A DNA stretch of 64,000 bases from Burkholderiaceae bacterium (GCA_024235895.1 JACKLM010000003.1:682001-746000), one strand, 5' to 3'. Counted from the stretch's first letter, positions 41,935 to 51,001 are shown. The notes: a model not told the origin generated them from the sequence alone. Translations and numbers: made by a program.

Positions 41935-44900
41935 TCAGGCGGCCTTGGCCACGCGTGGCGGCCCCAGCGCGCGCAAGGTTTCGCGCACCAGCTGCGCGCG
42001 CGCCGCCGCGTCGTCGATCGGGCGCTCGATGCGCAGCTTGTCGTTGCCGGCGAGCTTGACGCTGCGCTGGCGCTGCACCAGCTCGACGATGCGCATCGCG
42101 TCGACCGGGGGGTTGGGGTGGAAGGCGATCGTCGTCACCCGCGGCCCGGCGTCGATCTTGGCCACGCCGTACTCGCGCGCCAGCACGCGCAGGCGATGCG
42201 TGTCGAACAGCGTCCGTCCCTGGGTCGGCAGCTTGCCGAAGCGGTCGGTGACCTCCTCGAGCAGGCCCTCGATCTGGGCGTCGCTGACGGCGCCGGCAAG
42301 CCGCTTGTACAGCGACAGCCGCACGTGGACGTCGCCGCAGTAGGCATCGGGCAGCAGCGCCGGCGCGTGCAGGTTGACCTCGGTGGCGGCGCCGAACAAT
42401 CCGGTCGGGCTGAGCAGGTCGGGCTCGCGGCCGGACTTGAGCGCGCGCACCGCCTCGGCCAGCATCTCGTTGTAGAGCTGGAAGCCGACCTCCATCATGT
42501 TGCCGCTCTGGTGCTCCCCGAGGATCTCGCCGGCACCGCGGATCTCGAGGTCGTGCATCGCGAGGTAGAAGCCGCTGCCGAGCTCCTCCATCTCCTGGAT
42601 CGCCTGCAGCCGCTGCTCGGCCGCCTTGCTCAGCGTCTGAACATCGGGCACCAGCAGGTAGGCGTAGGCCTGGTGGTGGCTGCGGCCGACGCGCCCGCGC
42701 AACTGGTGCAGCTGCGCGAGCCCGAACTTGTCCGCGCGCGCGATGACGATGGTGTTGGCGGTCGGCACGTCGATACCGGTCTCGATGATCGTCGAGCACA
42801 CGAGGACGTTGTGGCGCTGGGCGACGAAGTCGCGCATCACCGACTCGAGCTGGCGCTCGGGCATCTGGCCGTGCGCGATCGCGATCCGCGCCTCGGGCAG
42901 CAGCTCGGCCAGCCTGGCCGCGCGCTGCGCGATCGTCTCGACCTCGTTGTGCAGGAAGTAGACCTGCCCGCCGCGCTTGAGCTCGCGCAGCACCGCCTCG
43001 CGGATGACGCCGCTGCCCTCGTCGCGCACGAAGGTCTTGATCGCCAGCCGCCGCTGCGGCGCGGTCGCGATCACGCTCAGGTCGCGCAGGCCCTCGAGCG
43101 CCATGCCGAGCGTGCGCGGGATCGGGGTGGCGGTCAGCGTCAGCACGTCGACCTCGGCGCGCAGCGCCTTCATCGCCTCCTTGTGGCGCACGCCGAAGCG
43201 GTGCTCCTCGTCGATGATCAGCAGCCCCAGGCGCGCGAACCTGACGTCCGGCTGCAGCAGCTTGTGGGTGCCGACGACGATGTCGATGCGGCCGTCGGCC
43301 AGGCCCTCCAGCGCCGCCTTGACCTCCTTCGCCGAGCGGAAGCGGCTGAGCTCGGCGACCTTGACCGGCCAGGGCGCGAAGCGGTCGACGATCGTCTGGT
43401 GGTGCTGCTCGGCCAGCAGTGTGGTCGGCGCCAGCAGCGCGACCTGCTTGCCGCCGGCGACGGCGACGAAGGCCGCGCGCAGCGCGACCTCGGTCTTGCC
43501 GAAGCCGACATCGCCGCACACCAGCCGGTCCATCGGACGCGGGCTGACCAGGTCCTGGATCACGGCGTGGATCGCGGCGCGCTGGTCCGGCGTCTCCTCG
43601 AAGCCAAAGCTGGCGGCGAAGGCCTCGTACTCGTGCGGCAGGAAGCGGTGTGCGTGGCCCTCGCGCGCGGCGCGGCGCGCATACAGCGCGAGCAACTCGG
43701 CGGCGGCGTCGCGCACCTGCTCGGCGGCCTTGCGGCGTGCCTTGTCCCACTGCGACGAGCCGAGCCTGTGCAGCGGCGCCTCCTCGGCCGACACGCCGGT
43801 GTAGCGTGCGATCAGGTGCAGCGCCGAGACCGGCACGTACAGCGTGGCGCGGTCGGCGTATTCGAGGTGCAGGAACTCGCCCGGCCCCTCGCCGGTGTCG
43901 ATCTCGACCAGCCCGCGGTAGCGGCCGATGCCATGCTGCAGGTGCACGACCGGGTCGCCGAGCTGCAGCTCGGCGAGGTCCTTGATCAGCGCGTCGACGT
44001 CGCTCGTGCGCTCCTGATTGCGGCGCCGGCGCGCCGCCGGCGCGGTGGCGAAGAGCTCGGTCTCGGTGATGAACTGGACCGCGGAGTCGGCTGCGGTGTC
44101 GCGCTGCCAGTGGAAGCCCTGCGCCAGCGGCGCGGCGGCGATCGCGACCTTCTCGGCGGCGGCCTCGCCGTGCAGGAATTCGTGCAGCGTCGCGACGCTG
44201 GGCACGGCGATGCGGTGGTCGCGCAGCAAGTCGAGCAGGCTCTCGCGCCGGCCCTCGCTCTCGGCGACCAGCAGCACGCGCGACGGCGTCGCATCGAGGT
44301 GGCGCTCCAGCCGCGCCAGCGGCTCGGTCGCGCTGCGATCGACCGCGACATCGGGCAGCGGACGCGCCCACGGCGTCTCGCCGCCGCCGCGCAGCGCCAG
44401 CGTCGGGCGCGGTTGCGCGAGGCCGAAGAATTCGTCGGTCGGCAGGTAGAGCGACTGCGGCGGCAGGATCGGGCGCTCGGGGTCGTGCTGCAGCAGCCGG
44501 TGGCGCTCGCGCGTCTCGGCCCAGAAGCGCTCCAGCGCCTCGGCCACCTCGCCGTGCAGCGCCAGCGCGGTGCGGTCGTCGAAATACTCGAAGACGGTCG
44601 CGGTGGCGTCGAAGAAGAGCGGCAGGTAGTACTCGATGCCGGCCGGCGCGAGCCCGGCGCCGACATCCTTGTAGATGCGCGACCGCGTCGGGTCGCCCTC
44701 CAGCCGCTCGCGCCAGCGGGCGCGGAATGCGCTGCGCGCGGCCTCGTCGAGCGGAAACTCGCGCCCGGGCAGCAGCCGCACCTCGGGCACCGGGTACAGG
44801 CTGCGCTGGGTGTCGGGGTCGAAGGTGCGGATCGAGTCGACCTCGTCGTCGAACAGGTCGACCCGGTAGGGCACCGGCGAGCCCATCGGGAACAGGTCGA

Positions 44901-45405
44901 TCAGCCCGCCGCGCACCGCATATTCGCCCGGGCCGACGACCTGGCTGACATGCTGGTAGCCGGCCAGCGTGAGCTGCGCGCGCAGCGCCGCCTCGTCGAG
45001 CTTCTGCCGCAGCCTGAACTGGAAGGTGTAGGCGGCCAGGAACGACGGCGGCGCCAGCCGCTGCAGCGCGGTCGTCGCCGGCAGCAGCAGCACGTCGACA
45101 TCCTTGACGTGCAGCACGCGCCACAGCGTGGCCAGCCGCTCGGAGACCAGGTCCTGGTGCGGGCTGAACTGGTCGTAGGGCAGCGTCTCCCAATCGGGGA
45201 AGACGGCGATGCGCAACTGCGGCGCGAAGAAGCGCAGCTCCTCCTCCAGCCGCTGCGAGTCGGCCGCCTCGGCCGTGACGACCACCAGCCGCTGGCCTGC
45301 GGCGGCGAGTGATTCGGCGTGGCGCGCCAGCAGCAGCGCATCGGCGCTGCCGTGCGGCCGCGGCACGGTGTGGCGCTTGCCGGCGGCGATCGGGGGCAGT
45401 TGCAT
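41935..45405 (-). CDS. mfd: transcription-repair coupling factor Mfd
   Basis: A 1156-residue ATPase that removes RNA polymerase stalled at DNA lesions and recruits UvrA. The UvrB-like N-terminal domain starts LLARHAESLAAAGQRLVVV; the RNA polymerase interaction domain lies around LGDPVVHLQHGIGRYRGL. The RecG-like motor has Walker A GDVGFGKTEVALRAAF, DEEH in LIIDEEHRFGVRHKEAM and TLTATPIPRTL; the TRG region follows. The C-terminal TRCF domain ends near LRALGPPRVAKAA. Length is normal. Its promoter is the left arm of the mirrored element before ispD. Confidence 0.97.
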   Translation of the reverse strand: MQLPPIAAGKRHTVPRPHGSADALLLARHAESLAAAGQRLVVVTAEAADSQRLEEELRFFAPQLRIAVFPDWETLPYDQFSPHQDLVSERLATLWRVLHVKDVDVLLLPATTALQRLAPPSFLAAYTFQFRLRQKLDEAALRAQLTLAGYQHVSQVVGPGEYAVRGGLIDLFPMGSPVPYRVDLFDDEVDSIRTFDPDTQRSLYPVPEVRLLPGREFPLDEAARSAFRARWRERLEGDPTRSRIYKDVGAGLAPAGIEYYLPLFFDATATVFEYFDDRTALALHGEVAEALERFWAETRERHRLLQHDPERPILPPQSLYLPTDEFFGLAQPRPTLALRGGGETPWARPLPDVAVDRSATEPLARLERHLDATPSRVLLVAESEGRRESLLDLLRDHRIAVPSVATLHEFLHGEAAAEKVAIAAAPLAQGFHWQRDTAADSAVQFITETELFATAPAARRRRNQERTSDVDALIKDLAELQLGDPVVHLQHGIGRYRGLVEIDTGEGPGEFLHLEYADRATLYVPVSALHLIARYTGVSAEEAPLHRLGSSQWDKARRKAAEQVRDAAAELLALYARRAAREGHAHRFLPHEYEAFAASFGFEETPDQRAAIHAVIQDLVSPRPMDRLVCGDVGFGKTEVALRAAFVAVAGGKQVALLAPTTLLAEQHHQTIVDRFAPWPVKVAELSRFRSAKEVKAALEGLADGRIDIVVGTHKLLQPDVRFARLGLLIIDEEHRFGVRHKEAMKALRAEVDVLTLTATPIPRTLGMALEGLRDLSVIATAPQRRLAIKTFVRDEGSGVIREAVLRELKRGGQVYFLHNEVETIAQRAARLAELLPEARIAIAHGQMPERQLESVMRDFVAQRHNVLVCSTIIETGIDVPTANTIVIARADKFGLAQLHQLRGRVGRSHHQAYAYLLVPDVQTLSKAAEQRLQAIQEMEELGSGFYLAMHDLEIRGAGEILGEHQSGNMMEVGFQLYNEMLAEAVRALKSGREPDLLSPTGLFGAATEVNLHAPALLPDAYCGDVHVRLSLYKRLAGAVSDAQIEGLLEEVTDRFGKLPTQGRTLFDTHRLRVLAREYGVAKIDAGPRVTTIAFHPNPPVDAMRIVELVQRQRSVKLAGNDKLRIERPIDDAAARAQLVRETLRALGPPRVAKAA

Positions 45406-45487
45406 GGGCGCGGATCGGGAGCGGGCGCGTGGCCTGCGAAACGACGAAAGCCCCGGCGCCGAGGCGACGAGGCGTGCGAGAGCCGCG

Positions 45488-45501
45488 ATTTTAGGAGGCT
45501 G
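45488..45501 (-). promoter_or_regulatory. mfd promoter element, mirrored copy
   Basis: Read on the minus strand this is CAGCCTCCTAAAAT; its TAAAAT would be the -10 of mfd, 83 bases before the mfd start. It is 13/14 identical to the plus-strand element before ispD. Confidence 0.5.
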
Positions 45502-45533
45502 CGTGGTTTCGCGAGGGCCTTCCCGAGCCCCGC

Positions 45534-45547
45534 CAGCCTCCTAGAAT
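45534..45547 (+). promoter_or_regulatory. ispD promoter element, mirrored copy
   Basis: CAGCCTCCTAGAAT, with TAGAAT ending 6 bases before the ispD ATG at 45554. A start of transcription at the usual distance would give a leaderless or nearly leaderless ispD message. Confidence 0.5.
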
Positions 45548-45553
45548 TTGCCG

Positions 45554-46315
45554 ATGGCCTGCTACGCCCTCGTCCCCTGCGCCGGCACCGGCACCCGCGC
45601 CGGCGGCGAAGGCCCGAAGCAGTACCGCATGCTCGCCGGCCGGCCGCTGGTCGCGCATACGCTGACGGCGCTCGCCGCGGTGAGGCGGCTGGCGGCGACG
45701 CTGGTCGTGCTGGCGCCCGACGATGCTGGCTTCGACGCCGCGTTGCCAGGCTTCGAGGGCGCGCGCGGCTGGGTCGTTCGCCGTGGCGGCGCGACGCGCG
45801 CGGCCAGCGTCGCCGCCGGGCTCGACGAGCTCGCCGCGCGCGGCGCCGCCGCCGACGACTGGGTGCTGGTGCACGATGCCGCGCGCTGCCTGCTGCGCCC
45901 CGAGTGGGTCGACGCGCTGATCGACGCCTGCGCCGGCGACGCCGTCGGCGGGCTGCTCGCGCAGCCGCTGGCCGATACGCTCAAGCAGGCCGGTGCCGGC
46001 GGCCGCGTCGCGGCCACCGTCGATCGCAGCGGCAAGTGGGCGGCGCAGACGCCGCAGATGTTTCGCCTCGGGCTGCTGCGGCGCGCGCTGGCCGCCGCCG
46101 GGCCCGGCGTGACCGACGAGGCCGCCGCGGTCGAGTCGCTGGGGCTGGCACCGCGGCTTGTCGCCGCGCCGCTGGAGAACTTCAAGCTGACCTGGCCCGA
46201 GGATTTCGAGCTCGCCGAGCGGCTGCTGCGCGCACGCGAGCGGCTGGCGAAGGCGTCGCAGCCCGAGGCCGCCGCGGCGACGATTTCGGCTGCCTGCCGG
46301 GAGGGCACGCGATGA
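45554..46315 (+). CDS. ispD: 2-C-methyl-D-erythritol 4-phosphate cytidylyltransferase
   Basis: A 253-residue enzyme of the MEP isoprenoid pathway that makes CDP-methylerythritol. The CTP-binding loop is VPCAGTGTRAGGEGPKQY, with LVHDAARCLLRPEWVDAL and AQTPQMFRLGLLRRAL as other family motifs. ATG 45554 is chosen because it gives the conserved MACYALVPCAG start; there is no ribosome site. It overlaps ispF by ATGA, so the two consecutive pathway enzymes are coupled. Confidence 0.96.
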   Translation: MACYALVPCAGTGTRAGGEGPKQYRMLAGRPLVAHTLTALAAVRRLAATLVVLAPDDAGFDAALPGFEGARGWVVRRGGATRAASVAAGLDELAARGAAADDWVLVHDAARCLLRPEWVDALIDACAGDAVGGLLAQPLADTLKQAGAGGRVAATVDRSGKWAAQTPQMFRLGLLRRALAAAGPGVTDEAAAVESLGLAPRLVAAPLENFKLTWPEDFELAERLLRARERLAKASQPEAAAATISAACREGTR

Positions 46316-46800
46316 CACCGATGCGCATCGGCGAGGGCTGGGACACCCACGCGCTGGTCGCGGGCCGCCCGCTGGTGCTCGGCGGGGTCACGATCCCGCA
46401 CTCGCAAGGGCTGCTCGGGCACTCGGACGCCGACGCGCTGGCCCACGCGCTGACCGACGCACTGCTCGGCGCGGCGGCGCTGGGTGATATCGGCCGCCAC
46501 TTCCCGGATACGGACCCGGCGTTTGCCGGCGCCGATTCGATCGTGCTGCTGGCCGAGGCGATGCGTCGCGTTCGCGCCGCGGGCTGGGAGCTCGGCAACG
46601 TCGACGCCACGATCGTCGCGCAGGCGCCGAAGCTGGCGCCGTACATCGACGCGATGCGCGCGCGGCTGGCCGCGGCACTGGGCGTCGGGCCCGAGCGGGT
46701 CAGCGTCAAGGCCAAGACGGCCGAGAGGATGGGACCGGTCGGCGAAGGCCGGGCCATCGAGGCGCGAGCCGTGTGCCTGCTGGTCGGACGCGCGGTCTGA
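46312..46800 (+). CDS. ispF: 2-C-methyl-D-erythritol 2,4-cyclodiphosphate synthase
   Basis: A 162-residue trimeric enzyme that cyclises CDP-methylerythritol 2-phosphate. It shows the metal-binding GEGWDTHAL (Asp and His; most homologues have GxGFDVHRF), the second metal ligand in LLGHSDADALAHALTDALLGA, DIGRHFPDTDP and the C-terminal KAKTAERMGPVGEG. Its start overlaps the ispD stop. Length is normal; ispE is not nearby. Confidence 0.97.
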   Translation: MTPMRIGEGWDTHALVAGRPLVLGGVTIPHSQGLLGHSDADALAHALTDALLGAAALGDIGRHFPDTDPAFAGADSIVLLAEAMRRVRAAGWELGNVDATIVAQAPKLAPYIDAMRARLAAALGVGPERVSVKAKTAERMGPVGEGRAIEARAVCLLVGRAV

Positions 46801-46868
46801 TCCCGGCTCCGGCTTGCCTGGCAGGTGGCGTCGAGGCTGGGTCGAACGCCGGCCGAGGGCGGTCGTGC

Positions 46869-46896
46869 TCAAGTCCGGATGACGGTCGGCCGATGA
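46869..46896 (+). promoter_or_regulatory. sigma-28 (FliA)-like promoter for the chemoreceptor gene
   Basis: TCAAGTCC (46869-46876), a 12-base spacer and GCCGATGA (46889-46896) match the FliA consensus (TAAAGTTT-N11-GCCGATAA) at most key positions, with a spacer one base longer. It ends 49 bases before the MCP start, the expected context for a flagellar/chemotaxis regulon gene. Confidence 0.55.
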
Positions 46897-46945
46897 AGCA
46901 GGTCTCGGCGACCGATCGGCGGTTGCCACTGAACTTCGTCCGGTC

Positions 46946-48538
46946 ATGAAAGCACTTGCTCGTTGGGGACTCGGCCGACGCTTGGGCGCAGGCTTTGCCG
47001 TCACCCTGGCCTTGCTCATCGCCATCGCGGGCCTGTCCCTGCTGCGTATCCAGGGGCTCGCGACGACCCTCGACCGGGTCGTCGTCCTCGGCGCAGAGCG
47101 TACGCAGGCGCTCGGACGTCTCGAGCGATCGGCCAACCAGTTCATGTTCACCCTGCGCGACATGAGCGCCGCCGAGCTGTCGGCCGGCGAGGCCATGATG
47201 GCCAAGGCGCGCAACAACTGGGCCGACTTCGTGCAGGCGCTCGACGAGGTCCATGGGCTGCTGCCCGCCGACGATGCGGATGTCCAGCCCTTGGTGGTGG
47301 CCGTCCGCGAACGAGGCGCTGGCGTGCACGAGCTGCTGCCTCTGGGCGAGAAGGAGGCCGAGGGACGCGGCGACACGGCGGCCTTCTTCGCCATCCGCGA
47401 GCAGATGAGCAACCAGTACGAGAAGTGGTCCGGCCGCCAGAAGGAGTGGTCCGCCTCGTTGGTCGAAGTCATCGCGTGGGACACGCGCGTGGCGCAGGCG
47501 ACCTCCAAGGCCAGCATCGACGATGCGAAGACGGCCAGCGTCTTCGTCGTGGCCGGCGCGCTGGCGGCGCTGGCGATCGGCGTGGTCACCGCGTGGCGCA
47601 TCACCCGCGACATCAGCCAGGGCCTGGGCGAAGCCGTGCAGGCCACCGAACGCATGGCGCAGCACGACTTGTCGGTCCCGGTCCCCGTGCGTCGCAACGA
47701 CGAGCTCGGCGATCTGGCGCGTGCGCTCGAATCGATGCGTCAGCAGCAGCGTGAACTGGCCGACGGCGTTCGCCAGGCCTGCACCGACATCGCGCACGCC
47801 AGCGCCGAGATCGCGCAAGGCAGCCAGGATCTGAGCGCTCGCACCGAGAGCACCGCGATGACCTTGCAGACCGCGGTCGGGGCGATCACCCAGCTCGGCG
47901 GCTCGGTGGACCAGACGGTCCAGTCTGCCGGGTCGGCCAGCACGCTCGCCGGTGAGACGCAGGAGGTCGCGACGCGCGGCGGTGACGTGGTTGCGCAGGC
48001 GGTTCAGACGATGGGCGAGATCGAGACGGCGTCGCGCCGCATCGCCGACATCACCGCCATCATCGACGGCATCGCGTTCCAGACCAATATTCTGGCGCTC
48101 AACGCCGCGGTCGAGGCGGCCCGTGCAGGCGAGCAGGGGCGTGGTTTCGCGGTCGTGGCCGGCGAGGTGCGCACGCTGGCCCAGCGCAGCGCGACCGCGG
48201 CGCGCGAGATCAGGCAGCTGATCGAGGCCTCGCTGGGCAAGGTGGCGGCCGGAAGCGAACAGGTCAGACGCGCGGGGAGCGCGACGGACGAGATCATGGA
48301 CTCGGTACGCCGGGTCTCGGGGATGATCGCGCAGATCAGCGACGAGACCGGCCAGCAGCATCAGGGGTTGGCGCAGGCCAACCGTTCGGTGGGCGAGCTC
48401 GATCAGGTCGTGCAGCAGAACGCCGCGCTCGCCGAGCAATCCGCTGCCGCGGCGGGATCGCTCGCGCAGCAGGCGCAGAGCCTGACCGAACTGGTGGCGC
48501 GATTCAGGCTCGACGTCACCGAGGCGTCGGTCGCCTGA
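46946..48538 (+). CDS. methyl-accepting chemotaxis protein
   Basis: A 530-residue chemoreceptor. A short cytoplasmic start and TM1 (FAVTLALLIAIAGLSLLRI) precede a four-helix periplasmic domain of about 140 residues; TM2 is SVFVVAGALAALAIGVVTAW, then a HAMP domain with RITRDISQGLGEAVQATERM. The signalling hairpin tip is IAFQTNILALNAAVEAARAG, with methylation helices either side. The last residues lack a CheR-docking pentapeptide. The ligand domain looks like the 4HB_MCP type; ligand unknown. A sigma-28-like promoter lies upstream. Confidence 0.95.
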   Translation: MKALARWGLGRRLGAGFAVTLALLIAIAGLSLLRIQGLATTLDRVVVLGAERTQALGRLERSANQFMFTLRDMSAAELSAGEAMMAKARNNWADFVQALDEVHGLLPADDADVQPLVVAVRERGAGVHELLPLGEKEAEGRGDTAAFFAIREQMSNQYEKWSGRQKEWSASLVEVIAWDTRVAQATSKASIDDAKTASVFVVAGALAALAIGVVTAWRITRDISQGLGEAVQATERMAQHDLSVPVPVRRNDELGDLARALESMRQQQRELADGVRQACTDIAHASAEIAQGSQDLSARTESTAMTLQTAVGAITQLGGSVDQTVQSAGSASTLAGETQEVATRGGDVVAQAVQTMGEIETASRRIADITAIIDGIAFQTNILALNAAVEAARAGEQGRGFAVVAGEVRTLAQRSATAAREIRQLIEASLGKVAAGSEQVRRAGSATDEIMDSVRRVSGMIAQISDETGQQHQGLAQANRSVGELDQVVQQNAALAEQSAAAAGSLAQQAQSLTELVARFRLDVTEASVA

Positions 48539-48575
48539 GCCGGGGCGCGGCGCGCGGCGCCGCACCCCGTGCGGG

Positions 48576-48959
48576 TCAAACGACGTTGACCGTGATGCGC
48601 CGCGGCCGGGCGTGCTCGGCCTTGGGGATGCGAACGCGCAGCACGCCCTGCGCCAGCTCGGCGCTGACCTTTTCCGGGTCGAGCTCCTTGCTCAGCGTGA
48701 ACGCGCGGCGGTAACGCGACAGGCCGACTTCGGCGTGCGTCGGCTCCATGCCCTGCGGCACCGCGAGCACGGCCTCGGCCTCGATGCTGAGCTGGTCGCC
48801 CTCGACACGAAGATTCAGCCGCTCGCGGGGCACGCCGGGCAGGTCGGCGACCAGCGTGATGCCGGTCGCGTCCTCGACGACGTCCACCGGCGGCAGCAGC
48901 GCGGGCTCGTCACGCCGGGCCGGCGCCGTGCCGGCTTGCGATGGGGTCAGTTCGGGCAT
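48576..48959 (-). CDS. Hsp20/alpha-crystallin small heat shock protein (second gene)
   Basis: A 127-residue holdase chaperone. After a short Pro-rich start the alpha-crystallin domain runs from about residue 22: PPVDVVEDATGITLVADLPG, then YRRAFTLSKELDPEKV and the signature AQGVLRVRIPKAE. The C-terminal anchor is R-R-I-T-V-N-V (I-x-V). It lies 22 bases after the first Hsp20 gene in the same direction, so they form an operon; two divergent sHsps often form mixed oligomers. Confidence 0.93.
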   Translation of the reverse strand: MPELTPSQAGTAPARRDEPALLPPVDVVEDATGITLVADLPGVPRERLNLRVEGDQLSIEAEAVLAVPQGMEPTHAEVGLSRYRRAFTLSKELDPEKVSAELAQGVLRVRIPKAEHARPRRITVNVV

Positions 48960-48981
48960 GGTGTTCTCCTCGATGCGGGGG

Positions 48982-49425
48982 TCACTGCACTTCGATGCGG
49001 CGTGGCTGGGCCGACGCCCGGCGCTTGACGCTGACGTGCAGCACGCCGTCGCGGTAGTCGGCGCCGACCGTGTTCGGATCGATGTCGTCGGACAGGCTGA
49101 CGACGCGTCGGAAGCGCCCGGCGAAGCGCTCGTTCAGGTGCAGCACGGTCTTGCCGTCGCCGTTGCCGGCCGGCAGGTCGGCCTTGCGTTCGCCGGCCAG
49201 CGTCAGCACGCTGCGGTCGAGGTTGACCTCGATCGTTGCCGGATCCAGCCCGGGTGCGAAGGCATAGATCTCGATCGACGCCGGCGTGCTGCCGACATTG
49301 AGCGCAGGGTAGCCGCCGCGGCCAAGGCCGCGGATGCTGGGCGAGGGCTCGAACATCGTGCTCATCTCGCGCTGCAGGCGGTCCAGCTCGGCGAACATGT
49401 CGCGCGGAAACAGGCTTCGGTACAT
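48982..49425 (-). CDS. Hsp20/alpha-crystallin small heat shock protein (first gene)
   Basis: A 147-residue small heat shock protein with the usual amphipathic N-terminus (LFPRDMFAELDRLQREMSTM), alpha-crystallin domain (ASIEIYAFAPGLDPATIEV to YRDGVLHVSVKRR) and C-terminal R-R-I-E-V. It is the promoter-proximal gene of the Hsp20 pair; GGAGG lies close before ATG 49425 on the minus strand, and a sigma-32-like promoter is found 50-77 bases upstream. Confidence 0.94.
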   Translation of the reverse strand: MYRSLFPRDMFAELDRLQREMSTMFEPSPSIRGLGRGGYPALNVGSTPASIEIYAFAPGLDPATIEVNLDRSVLTLAGERKADLPAGNGDGKTVLHLNERFAGRFRRVVSLSDDIDPNTVGADYRDGVLHVSVKRRASAQPRRIEVQ

Positions 49426-49475
49426 GGTGGGTCCTCCAATCCGGTCAGGCTCGGGCTGGGCCCGATGCGTCCAAG

Positions 49476-49502
49476 CTAGGGTCGACCCGGCAGCGTTTCA
49501 AG
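49476..49502 (-). promoter_or_regulatory. sigma-32-like heat shock promoter for the Hsp20 pair
   Basis: On the minus strand CTTGAAA (49502-49496) is a perfect -35 of the RpoH type; 14 bases later CCCTAG (49481-49476) matches the CCCCAT -10 at four of six positions. Transcripts would start about 43 bases before the Hsp20 ATG. Confidence 0.6.
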
Positions 49503-49517
49503 GGCCTGCCGGTGCCT

Positions 49518-49547
49518 CTTGAAGCGCGCGAGGACGTCGCAAAATAC
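49518..49547 (+). promoter_or_regulatory. divergent promoter candidate for cbpA-cbpM-ftsH
   Basis: CTTGAAG (49518-49524) faces away from the Hsp20 CTTGAAA box 15 bases to its left, giving back-to-back -35 boxes. The -10 region is an AT-rich AAAATAC (49541-49547), not the CCCCAT type, so sigma-70 or mixed control is possible. Confidence 0.4.
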
Positions 49548-49570
49548 AAAACGAGGAGTACCCCACCGCC

Positions 49571-50590
49571 GTGGAATTCAAGGACTACTACGCCGTGCTC
49601 GGCGTGCCGCGCGACGCCGCCGCCGAGCAGATCAAGAAGGCCTGGCGCCAGCTCGCGCGCAAATACCACCCGGACGTCAGCAAGGAGCCCGACGCCGCGG
49701 CGCGCATGAGCGAGGTCAACGAGGCCAACGCCGTCCTGTCCGACCCCGAGAAGCGCGCCGCCTACGATGCGCTGGCGCGCGGTCATCGCGCCGGCGAGCG
49801 CTTCACGCCGCCGCCGGACTGGGATGCCGGGTTCGAGTTCAGCGGGCGCGGCGTCGACGACGGCGTGGGCGACTTTAGCGACTTCTTCGCCGAGCTGTTC
49901 GGACGCATGGGACGCGGCGCGGCGGGGCAGGGCGCAGCCGGTGGCTTTGGTGGCCATGGCGGCGCCGCGCCCGGTCGCGCCGCCGCCGGCCGCGGGCAGG
50001 ACCACCACGCGAAGATCGTGCTCGACCTCGAGGATGCCTTCCGCGGCGCGACGCGCCAGGTGCAGTTGCGCAGCCCGCGACTCGCGGCCGACGGCCGCGT
50101 CATGGTCGACGAGCGCACGCTGGACGTCCGCATCCCGGCCGGCGTTCGCGCCGGGCAGCTGATCCGGCTCGCGGGACAGGGTGGTCCCGGGCATGGCGGC
50201 GCGCCGGCCGGCGACCTGTTCCTCGAGGTCCACTTCAGGCCGCATCCGCGGTTTCGCATCGACGGCGCGGCGCTGGTCGCCGAGTTGCCGGTCGCGCCCT
50301 GGGAGGCCGCGCTCGGCGCCGTGGTGCCGGTGACGCTTCCGGACGGCAGCAGCTTGAAGGTGCGGGTGCCGGCCGGCGCGCAGTCCGGTCGCACCCTCAG
50401 CGTGCGCGGCAAGGGCTTGCCCGGCGCAGGCGCGGGTGGCGCCGCGGGCGACCTGGAGCTGGTGGTTCAGGTCGTGCTGCCGAGCGCACACGATCCGCGC
50501 GCGCACCGCCACTACGAGGCAATGGCGAGCGAGCTGGCGGACTTCGACGCGCGTGCGCAGGCGGCCGCCGACCGCACGCGGGAGCGCTGA
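49571..50590 (+). CDS. cbpA: DnaJ-class co-chaperone CbpA
   Basis: A 339-residue Hsp40 that stimulates DnaK. J-domain at residues 1-70 with the essential HPD in RKYHPDVSKEPD; a Gly-rich linker (about 115-145); then the two C-terminal beta-sandwich substrate-binding domains (LDLEDAFRGATRQVQL, VRIPAGVRAGQLIRLAGQG and GRTLSVRGKGLPG). There is no zinc-finger region, so it is CbpA/DnaJ type II. GTG 49571 follows CGAGGAG after 13 bases. cbpM follows 2 bases after the stop, which supports the name. Confidence 0.93.
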   Translation: MEFKDYYAVLGVPRDAAAEQIKKAWRQLARKYHPDVSKEPDAAARMSEVNEANAVLSDPEKRAAYDALARGHRAGERFTPPPDWDAGFEFSGRGVDDGVGDFSDFFAELFGRMGRGAAGQGAAGGFGGHGGAAPGRAAAGRGQDHHAKIVLDLEDAFRGATRQVQLRSPRLAADGRVMVDERTLDVRIPAGVRAGQLIRLAGQGGPGHGGAPAGDLFLEVHFRPHPRFRIDGAALVAELPVAPWEAALGAVVPVTLPDGSSLKVRVPAGAQSGRTLSVRGKGLPGAGAGGAAGDLELVVQVVLPSAHDPRAHRHYEAMASELADFDARAQAAADRTRER

Positions 50591-50592
50591 CG

Positions 50593-50895
50593 ATGACGAA
50601 CCGTGATCCGATCGACGCCGCGCTGGACGAGGTCTGGCTGACGCTGGACGAGTTGTGCGCACTCGGCGGGACGCACCCGCAGTGGGTCCGCCTGCACGTC
50701 GAGGAGGGGTTGATCGCCGCCCGTCGCGGGGGCGACCAGGGCTGGCGCTTCGACGCCGTCGCGCTGGCGCGCGTGCGGCGGCTGCAGCGCATCGAACGCG
50801 ACTTCGGCGCCGCGCCCGAGCTCGCGGCACTGGTCGCCGACCTCGAGGACGAGATCGCGCGGCTGCGCGCGAGGCTGGCGCGCGCCGGGCTCTGA
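50593..50895 (+). CDS. cbpM: chaperone modulator CbpM
   Basis: A 100-residue MerR-like protein that binds the CbpA J-domain and blocks its action on DnaK. It has a helix-turn-helix-like core (LDELCALGGTHPQWVRLHVE) and a second helix set VRRLQRIERDFGAAPELAALV, with a coiled-coil end (DLEDEIARLRARLA). Position immediately after cbpA is diagnostic. Confidence 0.9.
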   Translation: MTNRDPIDAALDEVWLTLDELCALGGTHPQWVRLHVEEGLIAARRGGDQGWRFDAVALARVRRLQRIERDFGAAPELAALVADLEDEIARLRARLARAGL

Positions 50896-51001
50896 TCCCG
50901 GGCAGCGACATCGGCGGCGACGGGCAGCCCGGTCGGCTCCTGTAAGCTGGCGTCGCTGCAGCGCGCATGATCGCCAGGCGCGACAACCCCACGAAACGAC
51001 C

